In this document: piece by piece, positions 30,759 through 38,101 of the stretch
Numbering within the stretch: the first letter of the stretch is position 1
Layout of the letters: every line of letters starts with the position of its first letter
NCBI RefSeq assembly: GCF_007860095.1
Contig: NZ_SJPT01000009.1
Span: 62,001 to 126,000, forward strand
Source of the DNA: Novipirellula galeiformis
Lineage (GTDB): Bacteria > Planctomycetota > Planctomycetia > Pirellulales > Pirellulaceae
Direction of reading: 5' to 3'
Length of the DNA: 64,000 bases
Made by a program: the position numbers and the translations under genes
Notes under the pieces: generated by a model
The model's database searches: none
What the model saw: only the letters and a program-made list of their open reading frames with translations
Told to the model about the DNA's origin: nothing

Positions 30759-31760
30759 ATCAAACGGTGACTTCAAAGTCGAATCCCAGCAAACAGCGGC
30801 CTGATGAATTCAGATTGGCCAAGTCCGAACGCAACCATTAGTGATTATCAGTGTTCATTCGTGGTGCAAAACATCCGGAAACACGAACCGCTAGTCGGCA
30901 CTAATGAACACTAATCTCAGCCCCCGTTCCAAGCAATGGACAGCGGGAACGGCGGTTATCACCCGGTCCGAGCGGACGAGCCACCATCAGAACAAGTGCA
31001 CACCAAATGGACACCAACGATCGATCGGCAACACAACATTGGTCCGCGCACGTTCAAGCAAGGACCGTTCGCCGCAAGAAAAAATGATCCAACAGGAGGG
31101 AACAGAGAGAACAGAGCAGAATTGATCATCGCCTCCGTTTACTCTGCGACCTCCTGTGCAATCCGACCGCGCCCCCATCAAACGGTGACTTCAAAGTCGG
31201 AATCCCAGGATACCGAGGCCTGATGAATTCAGATGGGCTAAGTTCGAGAGCAACCATTAGTGATTATCAGTGTTCATTAGTGGTGCAAAACATCCGGAAA
31301 CACGAACCGCTAATCGGCACTAATGAACACTAATCTCAGTCCTCGTTCCAAGCAATGGACAGCGGGAACGGCGGTTATCACACGGTCCGAGCGGACGAGC
31401 CACCATCAGAACAAGTGCACACCAAATCGACACCAACGTTCGATCGGCAACGCAACATTGGTCCGCGCACGTTCAAGCAAGGACCATTCGCCGCAGGAAA
31501 AAATGATCCAACAGGAGGGAACAGAGAGAACAGAGCAGAATTGACCATCGTCTCCGTTTGCTCTGCGACCTCCTGTTCAATTCGACCGCGCACCCATCAA
31601 ACGGTGACATCAAACACGAATCTCAGGAAACCGAGGCCTGAGGAATTTTGGCGGACCAAGTTCGGGTGCAAATCCTTGCGTTCATCACGCAGCTTAAAGA
31701 CTACGGAAACACGAACCGCTAATCGGCACTAATGAACACTAATCTCAGAAACCGTTTCAA
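30759..31760. repeat. Second tandem array, unit about 418 bp, 2.4 copies
   Basis: Units start at 30759, 31177 and 31596 (ATCAAACGGTGAC); the third is partial and rearranged. The second half of each full unit is a diverged copy of the neighbouring 180-bp unit, including AACAGGAGG ... CCTCCTGT. The first half is a different 230-bp module with an inverted pair AGTGTTCATTAGTG / CACTAATGAACACT around a loop of about 45 bases. It ends just before the outermost attC-like site. Confidence 0.88.
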
Positions 31761-31799
31761 GCAATCGACAGCGAGTACGCCTGAAAACACGCGATTGTG

Positions 31800-31891
31800 G
31801 ACAAACGACACCGTTTACGGGGCTGCGACGATAAGATCTCAACTTGTCGAAAACGTGACTTTGCCGTTCCAGTGCATCGCTATGGTTACCC
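31800..31891 (-). other. attC18, outermost attC-like site
   Basis: The right half reads GTGCATCGCTATGGTTACCC, very like the other sites, and abuts the stop codon of the C18 gene. The left half has AAC at 31804-31806 but the stem is weak. It is probably a decayed site. Confidence 0.45.
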
Positions 31892-31894
31892 GTT

Positions 31895-32299
31895 TTACTT
31901 TTCGGGTATGATGCGTCGTGAATTCTTTTCGGTTCGCAATGCATACGCTGCCCACACGATGCAGGCAGCGGCAACAGCGATTGCAAAACCCAGCCCAAGT
32001 CTGGTTGAGGGAGGAGCAGGTAGAAGTAAACAAACGAGCAAATAGAGCAAGATTGGGTGCACTACCTTGCCCCAACTACGCGGTACCAACCAGCCAAGTT
32101 CAACGGCAGAGCAGCGAACGAATATGTGAAAAGAAGCGAGAAAGAGCGGGATGAACAACCAGGGGGCAAACGCCGGGTATCCGAACGGAGCTAGGTAGAA
32201 ACGTGTGGTCCAGGGAAAGCTAAATCCAACAAGCGACACTGTCAGCAAGAATGCAGACCACAGTAATTGAACGCCATTCGTATTTCGCGGAGATTCCAT
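31895..32299 (-). CDS. Cassette C18: small multi-pass membrane protein
   Basis: The protein has 134 residues and about four hydrophobic segments (LLWSAFLLTVSLVGFSF, FAPWLFIPLFLASFHIF, HPILLYLLVCLLL, GFAIAVAAACIVWAAYAL). No family was recognised. ATG 32299 is chosen; a GTG at 32344 would add 15 residues and overlaps the degenerate attC17. The stop codon sits 3 bp from the attC18 box, as in other cassettes of the array. Confidence 0.6.
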   Translation of the reverse strand: MESPRNTNGVQLLWSAFLLTVSLVGFSFPWTTRFYLAPFGYPAFAPWLFIPLFLASFHIFVRCSAVELGWLVPRSWGKVVHPILLYLLVCLLLPAPPSTRLGLGFAIAVAAACIVWAAYALRTEKNSRRIIPEK

Positions 32300-32334
32300 C
32301 AGGGAAGCGTCAGAGGTTGGAGTTGTTGGTCGGA

Positions 32335-32400
32335 TCGTCGTCACGGTTGAGCGGGTGGCGCGAGCGATCTTCCATTAGTAAAACGTATAGCTCGCCCGCC
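32335..32400 (-). other. attC17 remnant (left half only)
   Basis: The sequence GTCACGGTTGAGCGGGTGGC resembles the left half of attC9, followed by an arm CTCGCCCGCC. The AAC core triplet is changed and the right half is missing, replaced by group II intron 3' sequence. Confidence 0.45.
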
Positions 32401-32820
32401 CCGGGCGAGTAGAACGGGATCTCTCGGATGTTAGGATACGCTTTGTGTTCACGGTTTGCCACGGATTTCTCCTTGTGGTGTCACCATATTTGGTCCTTGT
32501 CCAAATTGATCACCGAATTGTCTCAGAACCGCCTATTTGATTGATACAGGGCGCCGTTAACGCATCCGACTCCCAACCAACACCTCTCACCTGGCATCAC
32601 TTCACACTCCCCATCGCGATCAAGTCCGTAATCTGTCCCGGATTCGGCAACGGGTGTCGCTCGAGATAAAGGCCGTAAGCTTCCCAACTGAGATTTCGAC
32701 CCTTCTGACTACGACGCATCCAACGAAGACCTAACTTTCGTGCCGCCTCTCGGAACTTCACCAGCATCTCCCAATTGTCATTGTAGTACTGAAAGTGTCC
32801 CTGGAGTTTGCGGACCGCCC
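32396..32820 (-). mobile_element. Group II intron remnant, 3' part
   Basis: This stretch aligns by eye with the 3' part of the complete intron at 36010. It shares the tail CCGGGCG, TGTGTTC, GTTTGCCAC and TGGTGTCAC in the same order, and the CCAACACCTCTCAC segment beside the reverse transcriptase stop. Domain V has lost its second strand (GAGTCGGATGC is not followed by the GCACGTCCGG partner), so the element should be inactive. Confidence 0.65.
32597..32815 (-). pseudogene. Group II intron reverse transcriptase, C-terminal fragment
   Basis: The last 72 residues of a 179-residue open frame read KLQGHFQYYNDNW, GLRWMRRSQ and ERHPLPNPGQITDLIAM. These match the C-terminal maturase region of the intact reverse transcriptase at 36176 (KLRGHYQYYGVNDNW, DRHPLANPRRLTDLIAL). 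The residues before them come from a palindromic repeat and are unrelated. The polymerase domains are gone. Confidence 0.8.
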
Positions 32821-32826
32821 TGATTT

Positions 32827-33050
32827 CGTACTCGTACTCAGCGAAGCGGTACTCGTACTCGAATGCAGCTGGGAACCCCGCCTCAGGATCAACGGCGCCA
32901 TCAGATTCCATCGCGATCCAGAGCAACACCACAACCATTCGGTGCAGCATCGCTTGCGCCGCCACATCGTCCTGGACGGTGACGCCCTGCGTGTTCATCC
33001 GCGCCGGTTTCGAGCACGAGTACCGGGCTACGCCCTGAGCACGAGTACGA
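32827..33050. repeat. Paired inverted repeat element in cassette C17
   Basis: The left arm (32827-32861) is built of CGTACTCGTACTC around AGCGAAGCGG. The right arm (33011-33050) is its inverted, diverged partner with CGAGCACGAGTACC and GAGCACGAGTACGA. Each arm is itself a short palindrome. A second copy with an unrelated centre lies at 34863-35018. The layout resembles REP doublets. Confidence 0.7.
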
Positions 33051-33057
33051 TTCCTTG

Positions 33058-33143
33058 CAAGAACGGCGGACATCACGGGGCACGGAGAGTTGGGCATCCA
33101 TTGCCCAAGATCAATTCGAGGACTTCGGTGCATCACGTTGTCC
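33058..33143 (-). other. attC16
   Basis: An 86-bp site with outer boxes CAAGAAC (33058) and GTTGTCC (33137). The stem shares ACATCACGGGG and GGTGCATCAC with other sites. The boxes are not complementary to the start of their own cassette, so this site is diverged or hybrid. Confidence 0.75.
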
Positions 33144-33663
33144 TGCTCTTCCGGCGTCGCGCGACGGTGATCTCCGCAGTTACGGGGCTATTACCCACGA
33201 TTACAAATCGCGGATCATCCCGCAAGTATCTAAGCATCTCTTCGTCTGTGAATGCAAAATAATCGTCGTGCCAAATCCCGAATTGAAGGTCGGCAAGGTG
33301 TCGCGGCTTATGTTTCGGTCGAAGAAACTCATAGCACCGGTCGGCGACATTGTTGTCCAATCGAATGATCGTCGGGCGGATCACCCAGTCGAAATCATTC
33401 TCGGATTTCCCGATCGCGAAGAGTGCATCCAGAATGTGATGTTGAAAACATGAAATCTCTGGATAATCGTGGTGCATTCTTGCACCAAACTCGATCGCCC
33501 TTTCGTAGTTTCCGTTCAGCACGTAGGCGTGTGCCAATCGTTCCGCCGCGTAGAGATCGTCTGGATATCGCCTAACATCGTCTTGACAATACGCGACGAG
33601 ACCTTCGTAGTCACGGCGTTCGCGAAAGTCGCAGATGTCTTCCCAGGTTTCAAAGTCTCGCAT
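33133..33663 (-). CDS. Cassette C16: TPR-like hypothetical protein
   Basis: The protein has 176 residues, helical, with TPR-like spacing in the first half (YEGLVAYCQDDVRRYPDDLY, AAERLAHAYVLNGNYERAIE). The second half is an unrecognised domain (DLQFGIWHDDYFAFTDEEML). ATG 33663 starts 16 bp inside the cassette; a TTG precedes it by one codon. The stop codon lies in attC16. The function is unknown. Confidence 0.7.
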   Translation of the reverse strand: MRDFETWEDICDFRERRDYEGLVAYCQDDVRRYPDDLYAAERLAHAYVLNGNYERAIEFGARMHHDYPEISCFQHHILDALFAIGKSENDFDWVIRPTIIRLDNNVADRCYEFLRPKHKPRHLADLQFGIWHDDYFAFTDEEMLRYLRDDPRFVIVGNSPVTAEITVARRRKSRTT

Positions 33664-33673
33664 CAATTCAGTA

Positions 33674-33763
33674 GCAGAACGGTAGCGATATGCGGGCGGC
33701 GAACGGTGATTGAACCATTTTGGAAAAACGATGCCGCCGTTCCGTCACCATCGCATGTTCCCC
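33674..33763 (-). other. attC15
   Basis: A 90-bp site from GCAGAAC (33674) to GTTCCCC (33757). The arms GATATGCGGGCGGCG and GCCGCCGTTCCGTCACCATC form the stem. Its GTTCCCC box complements the GGGGAAC at 34093 that begins cassette C15. Confidence 0.85.
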
Positions 33764-33881
33764 CGGTTTGCGGTAGTGGGATGTCGCTAACCACGACGGT
33801 TGACGTTGCTCCAATCATAGCTAGCGCAACGACCGCCGGCAAATCCGTTGATTACCGCAAAAACAAAGAAGAAATTTGCAG

Positions 33882-33950
33882 GCAAAATGATGTGAGGCAA
33901 AATGATAAATCAGCTCGCGTCAATCATTTTGCCACCTAATCATTTTGCCA
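33882..33950. repeat. Double GGCAAAATGAT palindrome in cassette C15
   Basis: Two copies of GGCAAAATGAT (33882 and 33896) face two copies of ATCATTTTGCC (33923-33950), giving a nested hairpin. C15 (419 bp) has no open frame of 60 codons or more on its minus strand, so this palindrome is its main visible content. Confidence 0.8.
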
Positions 33951-34092
33951 TTTGTTCAACCACGTATGCATTTGCGACAGCGAGTTGACGCTTGCCTCAA
34001 CAAGAAACGCTGGAAAACTAGCGGCGGTTCCATCACGCATGCTGGCCGGTTGAATCGCCGACACGATTGACATCAGATCATCATCGCCAGTC

Positions 34093-34182
34093 GGGGAACG
34101 ACAAAGTTCACGCGGCGGGTGCGTGGGACATTGATTTTACAACCGACGTTGCCGCCCGCTCGCGTGCAACACCTGGTTCTGT
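34093..34182 (-). other. attC14
   Basis: A 90-bp site from GGGGAAC (34093) to GTTCTGT (34176). The arms CACGCGGCGGGTGCG and GCCGCCCGCTCGCGTG pair. The GTTCTGT box is the exact complement of the ACAGAAC at 34641 that begins cassette C14. Confidence 0.88.
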
Positions 34183-34299
34183 CGCTTTTCCGGGATGGAC
34201 ATAACTGACGCCAAAGTGCACTTGGTGCAGTAGAGCGTTGCCCGGAATACATGAATTGGACGTTTTGATTGTAGCATATTAGACTTCGAAACGTCATCT

Positions 34300-34608
34300 T
34301 CACTTAGAGTCGATTGGTTCGCGACGAATGAATCCGACAACGAGCAGTGCGACACCAAGAAGCGCAAGCGGCATGGCCCCTATGGATGGGATCATGGCGT
34401 TGCTAATGCCGGTGGCCAAATCAGATGGTTTTGGAGCGGTTGATGAATTCGCGACCGCGTCGAAGGACCAGATCATTCCAATGACAGTCGCGATAATGCA
34501 AAGTGTCGCCAACGCAAGTGAGGTGAATCCCGCCCAAAGCCAGCGGCGCGATGCGCGAGTCTTTGGCTTGCTGGAAATAGAACCGGGCGTATAGGGATTG
34601 TCGTCCAT
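34300..34608 (-). CDS. Cassette C14: small two-helix membrane protein
   Basis: The protein has 102 residues and two transmembrane segments (WAGFTSLALATLCIIATVIG and SIGAMPLALLGVALLVVGFI), with a basic, cytoplasm-like N-terminus and a charged tail. No family was recognised. It begins 38 bp into the cassette. Confidence 0.65.
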   Translation of the reverse strand: MDDNPYTPGSISSKPKTRASRRWLWAGFTSLALATLCIIATVIGMIWSFDAVANSSTAPKPSDLATGISNAMIPSIGAMPLALLGVALLVVGFIRREPIDSK

Positions 34609-34640
34609 TCGACGGTGTCAGTCCAATTGTTGTATTCGCG

Positions 34641-34731
34641 ACAGAACGGTTGACATCACGGGGGACGGAGGGTTGGTTGACCATGGGAGCAATTGCCGCA
34701 AGCCGTCCTCGCGTGCATGTCGTGGTTCTGG
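34641..34731 (-). other. attC13
   Basis: A 91-bp site from ACAGAAC (34641) to GTTCTGG (34725). It shares TGACATCACGGGGGACGG and CGTGCATGTCGTGG with attC1 and attC5. Its GTTCTGG complements the CCAGAAC that begins cassette C13. Confidence 0.88.
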
Positions 34732-34862
34732 CTTTCGCGGCAGGGACCGATTCGGCAAATCCGAACCGGTCTCGTCCCCCATCAGCATACCACCGCATCA
34801 TGGACTGCGCAACTTCGAGCGCACCAGATTGACCGCGCATCCTTCATCGAGCGCACCGTCAT

Positions 34863-35018
34863 GCTCGTACTCAGCGAAGCGGTACTCGTACTCGGTTCGG
34901 ACGATGAAACGAGAAGACCGTTTGCGTCGACTGTCGACTCGGCGGCACACGCCGTCCGCTCGTTGCCGCGGATTCGAGTAGGAGCACGAGTACCGGCTGC
35001 GCCTGAGTACGAGTACGA
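34863..35018. repeat. Paired inverted repeat element filling cassette C13
   Basis: The left arm at 34863-34895 and the inverted arm at about 34974-35018 are the same family as 32827-33050. The centre between the arms is unrelated to the other copy. The right arm begins 12 bp from the attC12 box, and C13 (389 bp) shows no convincing gene. Confidence 0.7.
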
Positions 35019-35029
35019 TTTCTTCGTTG

Positions 35030-35126
35030 CCAGAACGTTTGGGTTAGCGGGGCCGCGCGAGCGATTCCCCACTTCGAAAACGTCAGCTCGCGGCCTCCGT
35101 TGCAACCCTTGGCTCGTTGGTTCTTG
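35030..35126 (-). other. attC12
   Basis: A 97-bp site from CCAGAAC (35030) to GTTCTTG (35120). The stem pairs GGGGCCGCGCGAG with CTCGCGGCCTCCG. The outer box does not fully complement the start of its own cassette (GTTCGTT). Confidence 0.75.
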
Positions 35127-35129
35127 TCG

Positions 35130-35801
35130 CTAGGGAGACGGTATCACGACGGCCCCACCTTGTTCGAACGTGGTGGATTGTTCGTGAGTCAGTACACGAT
35201 CTGACAGCACAGGAACCGTGAATGGTTCAAGAGCATGTCTCCCATCGGAAGTAACGAGTTGCGTTGCGATAGTGTAAGTTCCTGATATGTCTACGTGGCG
35301 AGGCCAAACCAGCGAAACAACAAAATAGTCGGCGTCATTTGGTTTCAGCACATGTGGGGTTTTGACGTATCGCGTTGCCTTTTCGCTAGGTTGCAAGTCC
35401 GGAACGGAAATGACGTACTCCCCGCTGGTTTCGAGCTTTGCCGTTTGAATGCTGCCCTCCGGCACGTTTCCTTCCGCTACGAATTCGAACTCGGCTCGTT
35501 CCACAAGAATTGTATGGTTTGTGTTGTTTAATAACTTGACCCCGATTTCCACGCGATCTGTATTCTTGGCCGGATCATAGTGTGCCGCATCACGATCAGG
35601 AGGGTAGAAAGGGGAAGGCGGATTGACGAATGACTCATGGGTGAACTCTGAAATGCCAAGGCCTTTTGAGGCGAAAAACCAACGGTCAGCTAGTGAGACG
35701 AGTTCATCTCCCTTGACGACGAACACGTAAAAGAAAGTGAACCAAGTCGCAACTTTGGTCCATTCTATCCGTCGAAACCATGACCGCTCCGGCTTCGTCA
35801 T
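35130..35801 (-). CDS. Cassette C12: membrane-anchored hypothetical protein
   Basis: The protein has 223 residues. One N-terminal transmembrane segment (VATWFTFFYVFVVKGDELV) is followed by a beta-rich soluble domain (VEIGVKLLNNTNHTILVERA, ISGTYTIATQLVTSDGRHAL). It has no recognised family. ATG 35801 is chosen; a TTG at 35852 would extend it by 17 residues. The stop codon is 4 bp from attC12. Confidence 0.65.
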   Translation of the reverse strand: MTKPERSWFRRIEWTKVATWFTFFYVFVVKGDELVSLADRWFFASKGLGISEFTHESFVNPPSPFYPPDRDAAHYDPAKNTDRVEIGVKLLNNTNHTILVERAEFEFVAEGNVPEGSIQTAKLETSGEYVISVPDLQPSEKATRYVKTPHVLKPNDADYFVVSLVWPRHVDISGTYTIATQLVTSDGRHALEPFTVPVLSDRVLTHEQSTTFEQGGAVVIPSP

Positions 35802-36128
35802 GGGGTTTCCATGATGGTCAAGCAGGCCCCGGTCGTGTTCGGAATTCGTCAAATCATTGCCCCCGAATAAAGTGTCCTATGGAAGAGGCGTGATTTGGTC
35901 GAGTGCAAGGCGCAAGTATCGAGGTTTTCGCTTCATCCAACGAACGACCGCCGTCACCGGGCGGCGAGAGCAAAACTAAATGTGAGAAAACGCATTGACG
36001 CCGCTCCGGGCGCGTAGACCGAGGTCTCTTTGGTTTAGGTTAGTGTTTGTGTTCCCTGTTTGCCACTGGTTTCCCGTTATGGTGTCACAAGATTCTAACC
36101 GTGCCGCATTGACCCTCGGCCCCTCTCA

Positions 36129-36161
36129 GATCCGGACGTGCCACTTTCTAGCATCCGGCTC
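36129..36161 (-). ncRNA. Group II intron domain V
   Basis: The minus strand reads GAGCCGGATGC, then TAGAAAGTG, then GCACGTCCGGATC. This is the standard 33-34 nt domain V hairpin with AGC catalytic triad, internal bulge and GAAA-type loop. It lies 15 bp beyond the reverse transcriptase stop codon. Confidence 0.85.
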
Positions 36162-36175
36162 CCAGCCAACACCTC

Positions 36176-37654
36176 TCACACGGCACTCCACTTTGTACGC
36201 GACAGGGCAATCAGGTCGGTCAAGCGGCGTGGATTCGCTAATGGATGACGGTCGCATAGGCGATCAAGATGCGTCCAGTTCACATAGCTGCTCTGACTCC
36301 GGCGGCTCAAGTGGCGTTTGACCATCACGCGGGCTCGGTTGCGGTATGCCATCAGCATCGGCCAATTGTCATTGACTCCATAATACTGATAGTGACCGCG
36401 GAGCTTCGCGTTCAACGTCTGCCACATCTCACCGATCGGTGTATCTAGCTGACTACGAAACCATTTACGCAATTCAACCACTTTCTGACGATACTTCTTC
36501 CCAGAGGTCTTCCGTTTCAGCTTGAATTTCCCGGCGCGACTGCGCCCACAGTAGTGAGTGAATCCGAGGAAGTCGAAAGCTCCTGGGCCCCCTTCGTCAT
36601 ACCGGGTGGAGTCCCGGCGGGCGAGACGGCCGAAGCGAAGCAGCTTTGTCTTATCCTCAGCGACCGATAACGAGAACCGAGCAAGACGTTTTGGCAACAC
36701 CGCTTGGTATCTCCGTGCATCCAATTCAAATTCAAAGCAGCAGATGAAATCATCTGCATACCTGATTAGGGACGCATAGCCACGCATACGCGGTTTCACA
36801 TCACGTTCGAACCACTGATCCAGAACGTAATGCAAGTAGACGTTTGCTAGCAGCGGAGAGAGGCTAGCCCCTTGCGGGACGCCCTCATCGGTTGCTTCCT
36901 GTTTGCCTTCGATCAGAACTCCTGCCTTCAGGAAGCGGCGAACTAGTTCGAGCAGCTTCGGATCGCTGATGCGAATCTGCAGCAACTCTAGTAGCTGGTC
37001 GTGCGACACGTTATCGAAGAAGCCTTCAATGTCGGCGTCGCTGACCCAGTTCACTTTCTCTGTGGCGATCGTTCGACCGAGTACCGCAAGTGCCTGGTGA
37101 CATGATCGCTTGGGACGGAAGCCATACGAAGTGTCATAAAAGTCGACTTCGTAAATCCGTTCCAGAACCATGACGACCGCTCGCTGAACGAGCTTGTCTT
37201 CCACACAGGCGATCCCCAGCGGGCGACTCTTCCCATTCCCTTTGGGGATGTTCACTCGCAGACTGGGATTGGGTCGATAGCTTCCGTCATGGAGACGTTC
37301 CAGAAGGTTCAGCAGATTGCTCTTTAGATCCTCCTCGTAATCCTCCACAGTGCGGCCATCCACCCCCGGCACTTTCCCTCGTTTCAGTCGGCGAAACGCA
37401 TACCACAGCAGCTCGTAATTGAGCAGCGAGAAGAGGTTATTGAAAACCTCATCGGGATGCGATGTCGCTCTTTCGGCGATGCGTCTAAGACGATCCAGAA
37501 CCGAACTCCCACCACTGAGTGTGGGCGATTCGGAGTCTTCAACGCGTGTTGGCCTGACCGCCTTCCCTTCACCAGCATTACCCAGCTTCATTCCACTTGA
37601 TTGGGCACCAAGCTTCTGCGGTACTATTCGGTCATCCGACTCCCTGAATGTCAT
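36176..37654 (-). CDS. ltrA: Group II intron reverse transcriptase/maturase
   Basis: The protein has 492 residues. The RT domain has motifs IPKGNGKSRPLGIACVEDK, SYGFRPKRSCHQAL, GVPQGASLSPLLANVYLHYV and the YADDF catalytic box. A maturase X domain and a C-terminal segment (LRGHYQYYGVNDNWPMLMAY, RHPLANPRRLTDLIAL) follow. No HNH endonuclease domain is present, as in class C introns. It serves splicing and retrohoming of the host intron. ATG 37654 begins about 425 bp into the intron. The frame is intact, so the intron may be active. Confidence 0.92.
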   Translation of the reverse strand: MTFRESDDRIVPQKLGAQSSGMKLGNAGEGKAVRPTRVEDSESPTLSGGSSVLDRLRRIAERATSHPDEVFNNLFSLLNYELLWYAFRRLKRGKVPGVDGRTVEDYEEDLKSNLLNLLERLHDGSYRPNPSLRVNIPKGNGKSRPLGIACVEDKLVQRAVVMVLERIYEVDFYDTSYGFRPKRSCHQALAVLGRTIATEKVNWVSDADIEGFFDNVSHDQLLELLQIRISDPKLLELVRRFLKAGVLIEGKQEATDEGVPQGASLSPLLANVYLHYVLDQWFERDVKPRMRGYASLIRYADDFICCFEFELDARRYQAVLPKRLARFSLSVAEDKTKLLRFGRLARRDSTRYDEGGPGAFDFLGFTHYCGRSRAGKFKLKRKTSGKKYRQKVVELRKWFRSQLDTPIGEMWQTLNAKLRGHYQYYGVNDNWPMLMAYRNRARVMVKRHLSRRSQSSYVNWTHLDRLCDRHPLANPRRLTDLIALSRTKWSAV

Positions 37655-38101
37655 TTGTCTTCGTCGCTTATTCCACTCCTAAGACATACTCGGTCGCTTG
37701 CGACTGGATGTCGCCGAGCGAGCAAGAACATCAGGGTCTCACTGGTTGCCTGCTTAACATGGTGTGTAGTGCGAATGGGCCGCCGACCCCGGGTCTTCCT
37801 TTGCAACTTGCCATAAGCGCTGCAAACGATGTTGCCTTCAGGTGTGAACAAACCTTGGGCAGGATCCAACAGGTACAAAATTTCGGGGCTAATTCCATTC
37901 AACGTCGCAGGGCCACCTACGATCGCTTCATCCTCACTACCTTTCTGTGTACGCTTCAACGACTGACTTCGACCCAAGGTCTTATACAGCCGCTGCAACA
38001 CTCGATACCGGGCACGTGGCTAGCGTTTACCCAGGCGGGATTCACACCCGCTAGTCAAGCAGACCTTGCCAGTCCGCACGTGCACGCGATTGTTCGCCGA
38101 G

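Larger units (their letters stand above)
36010..38079 (-). mobile_element. Group II intron (class C-like) inserted in attC11
   Basis: The element is about 2070 bp on the minus strand. The 5' end is GTGCGGACTGG at 38079, matching the GUGYG start of group II introns. A reverse transcriptase gene and domain V follow, then a tail of about 80-100 bp after domain VI that ends near 36010. Boundaries are uncertain by up to 10 bp because of a shared CCGG. Lack of an endonuclease domain and insertion into an attC stem fit the IIC-attC group. Confidence 0.82.
35939..38098 (-). other. attC11, split by a group II intron
   Basis: The left part (35939-36009) has AAC at 35943 and the arm CCGCCGTCACCGGGCGGCG. 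The right part (38080-38098) reads GTGCACGCGATTGTTCGCC. Joined without the intron, the two halves pair over ACCGG-GCGGCG with one unpaired base, as in attC stems. The GTTCGCC box complements the GGCGAAC at 39140 that starts cassette C11. Confidence 0.85.

Noticed and set aside
29678-31732. Several plus-strand open frames of 70-185 codons across the tandem repeats
   Set aside because: They are frame-by-chance readings of the repeat unit; similar peptides recur out of phase, stops shift between units, and no start signals are seen.
32816-33136. N-terminal half of the open frame that ends in the RT fragment
   Set aside because: Its residues come from the paired palindromic repeat and attC16 (Glu-Tyr runs), not from a protein family.
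33469-33939. 156-residue plus-strand open frame
   Set aside because: It runs antisense through a cassette gene and across attC15, with no domain or ribosome-binding site.
34598-35133. Plus-strand open frames over attC13 and the paired repeat
   Set aside because: They translate attC and palindrome sequence (strings of Tyr/Ser/Val) and overlap in three frames.
36176-37654. Diversity-generating retroelement or retron reverse transcriptase
   Set aside because: The RT has maturase features and lies upstream of a group II domain V; no template/variable repeat pair, Avd gene or msr/msd was found.
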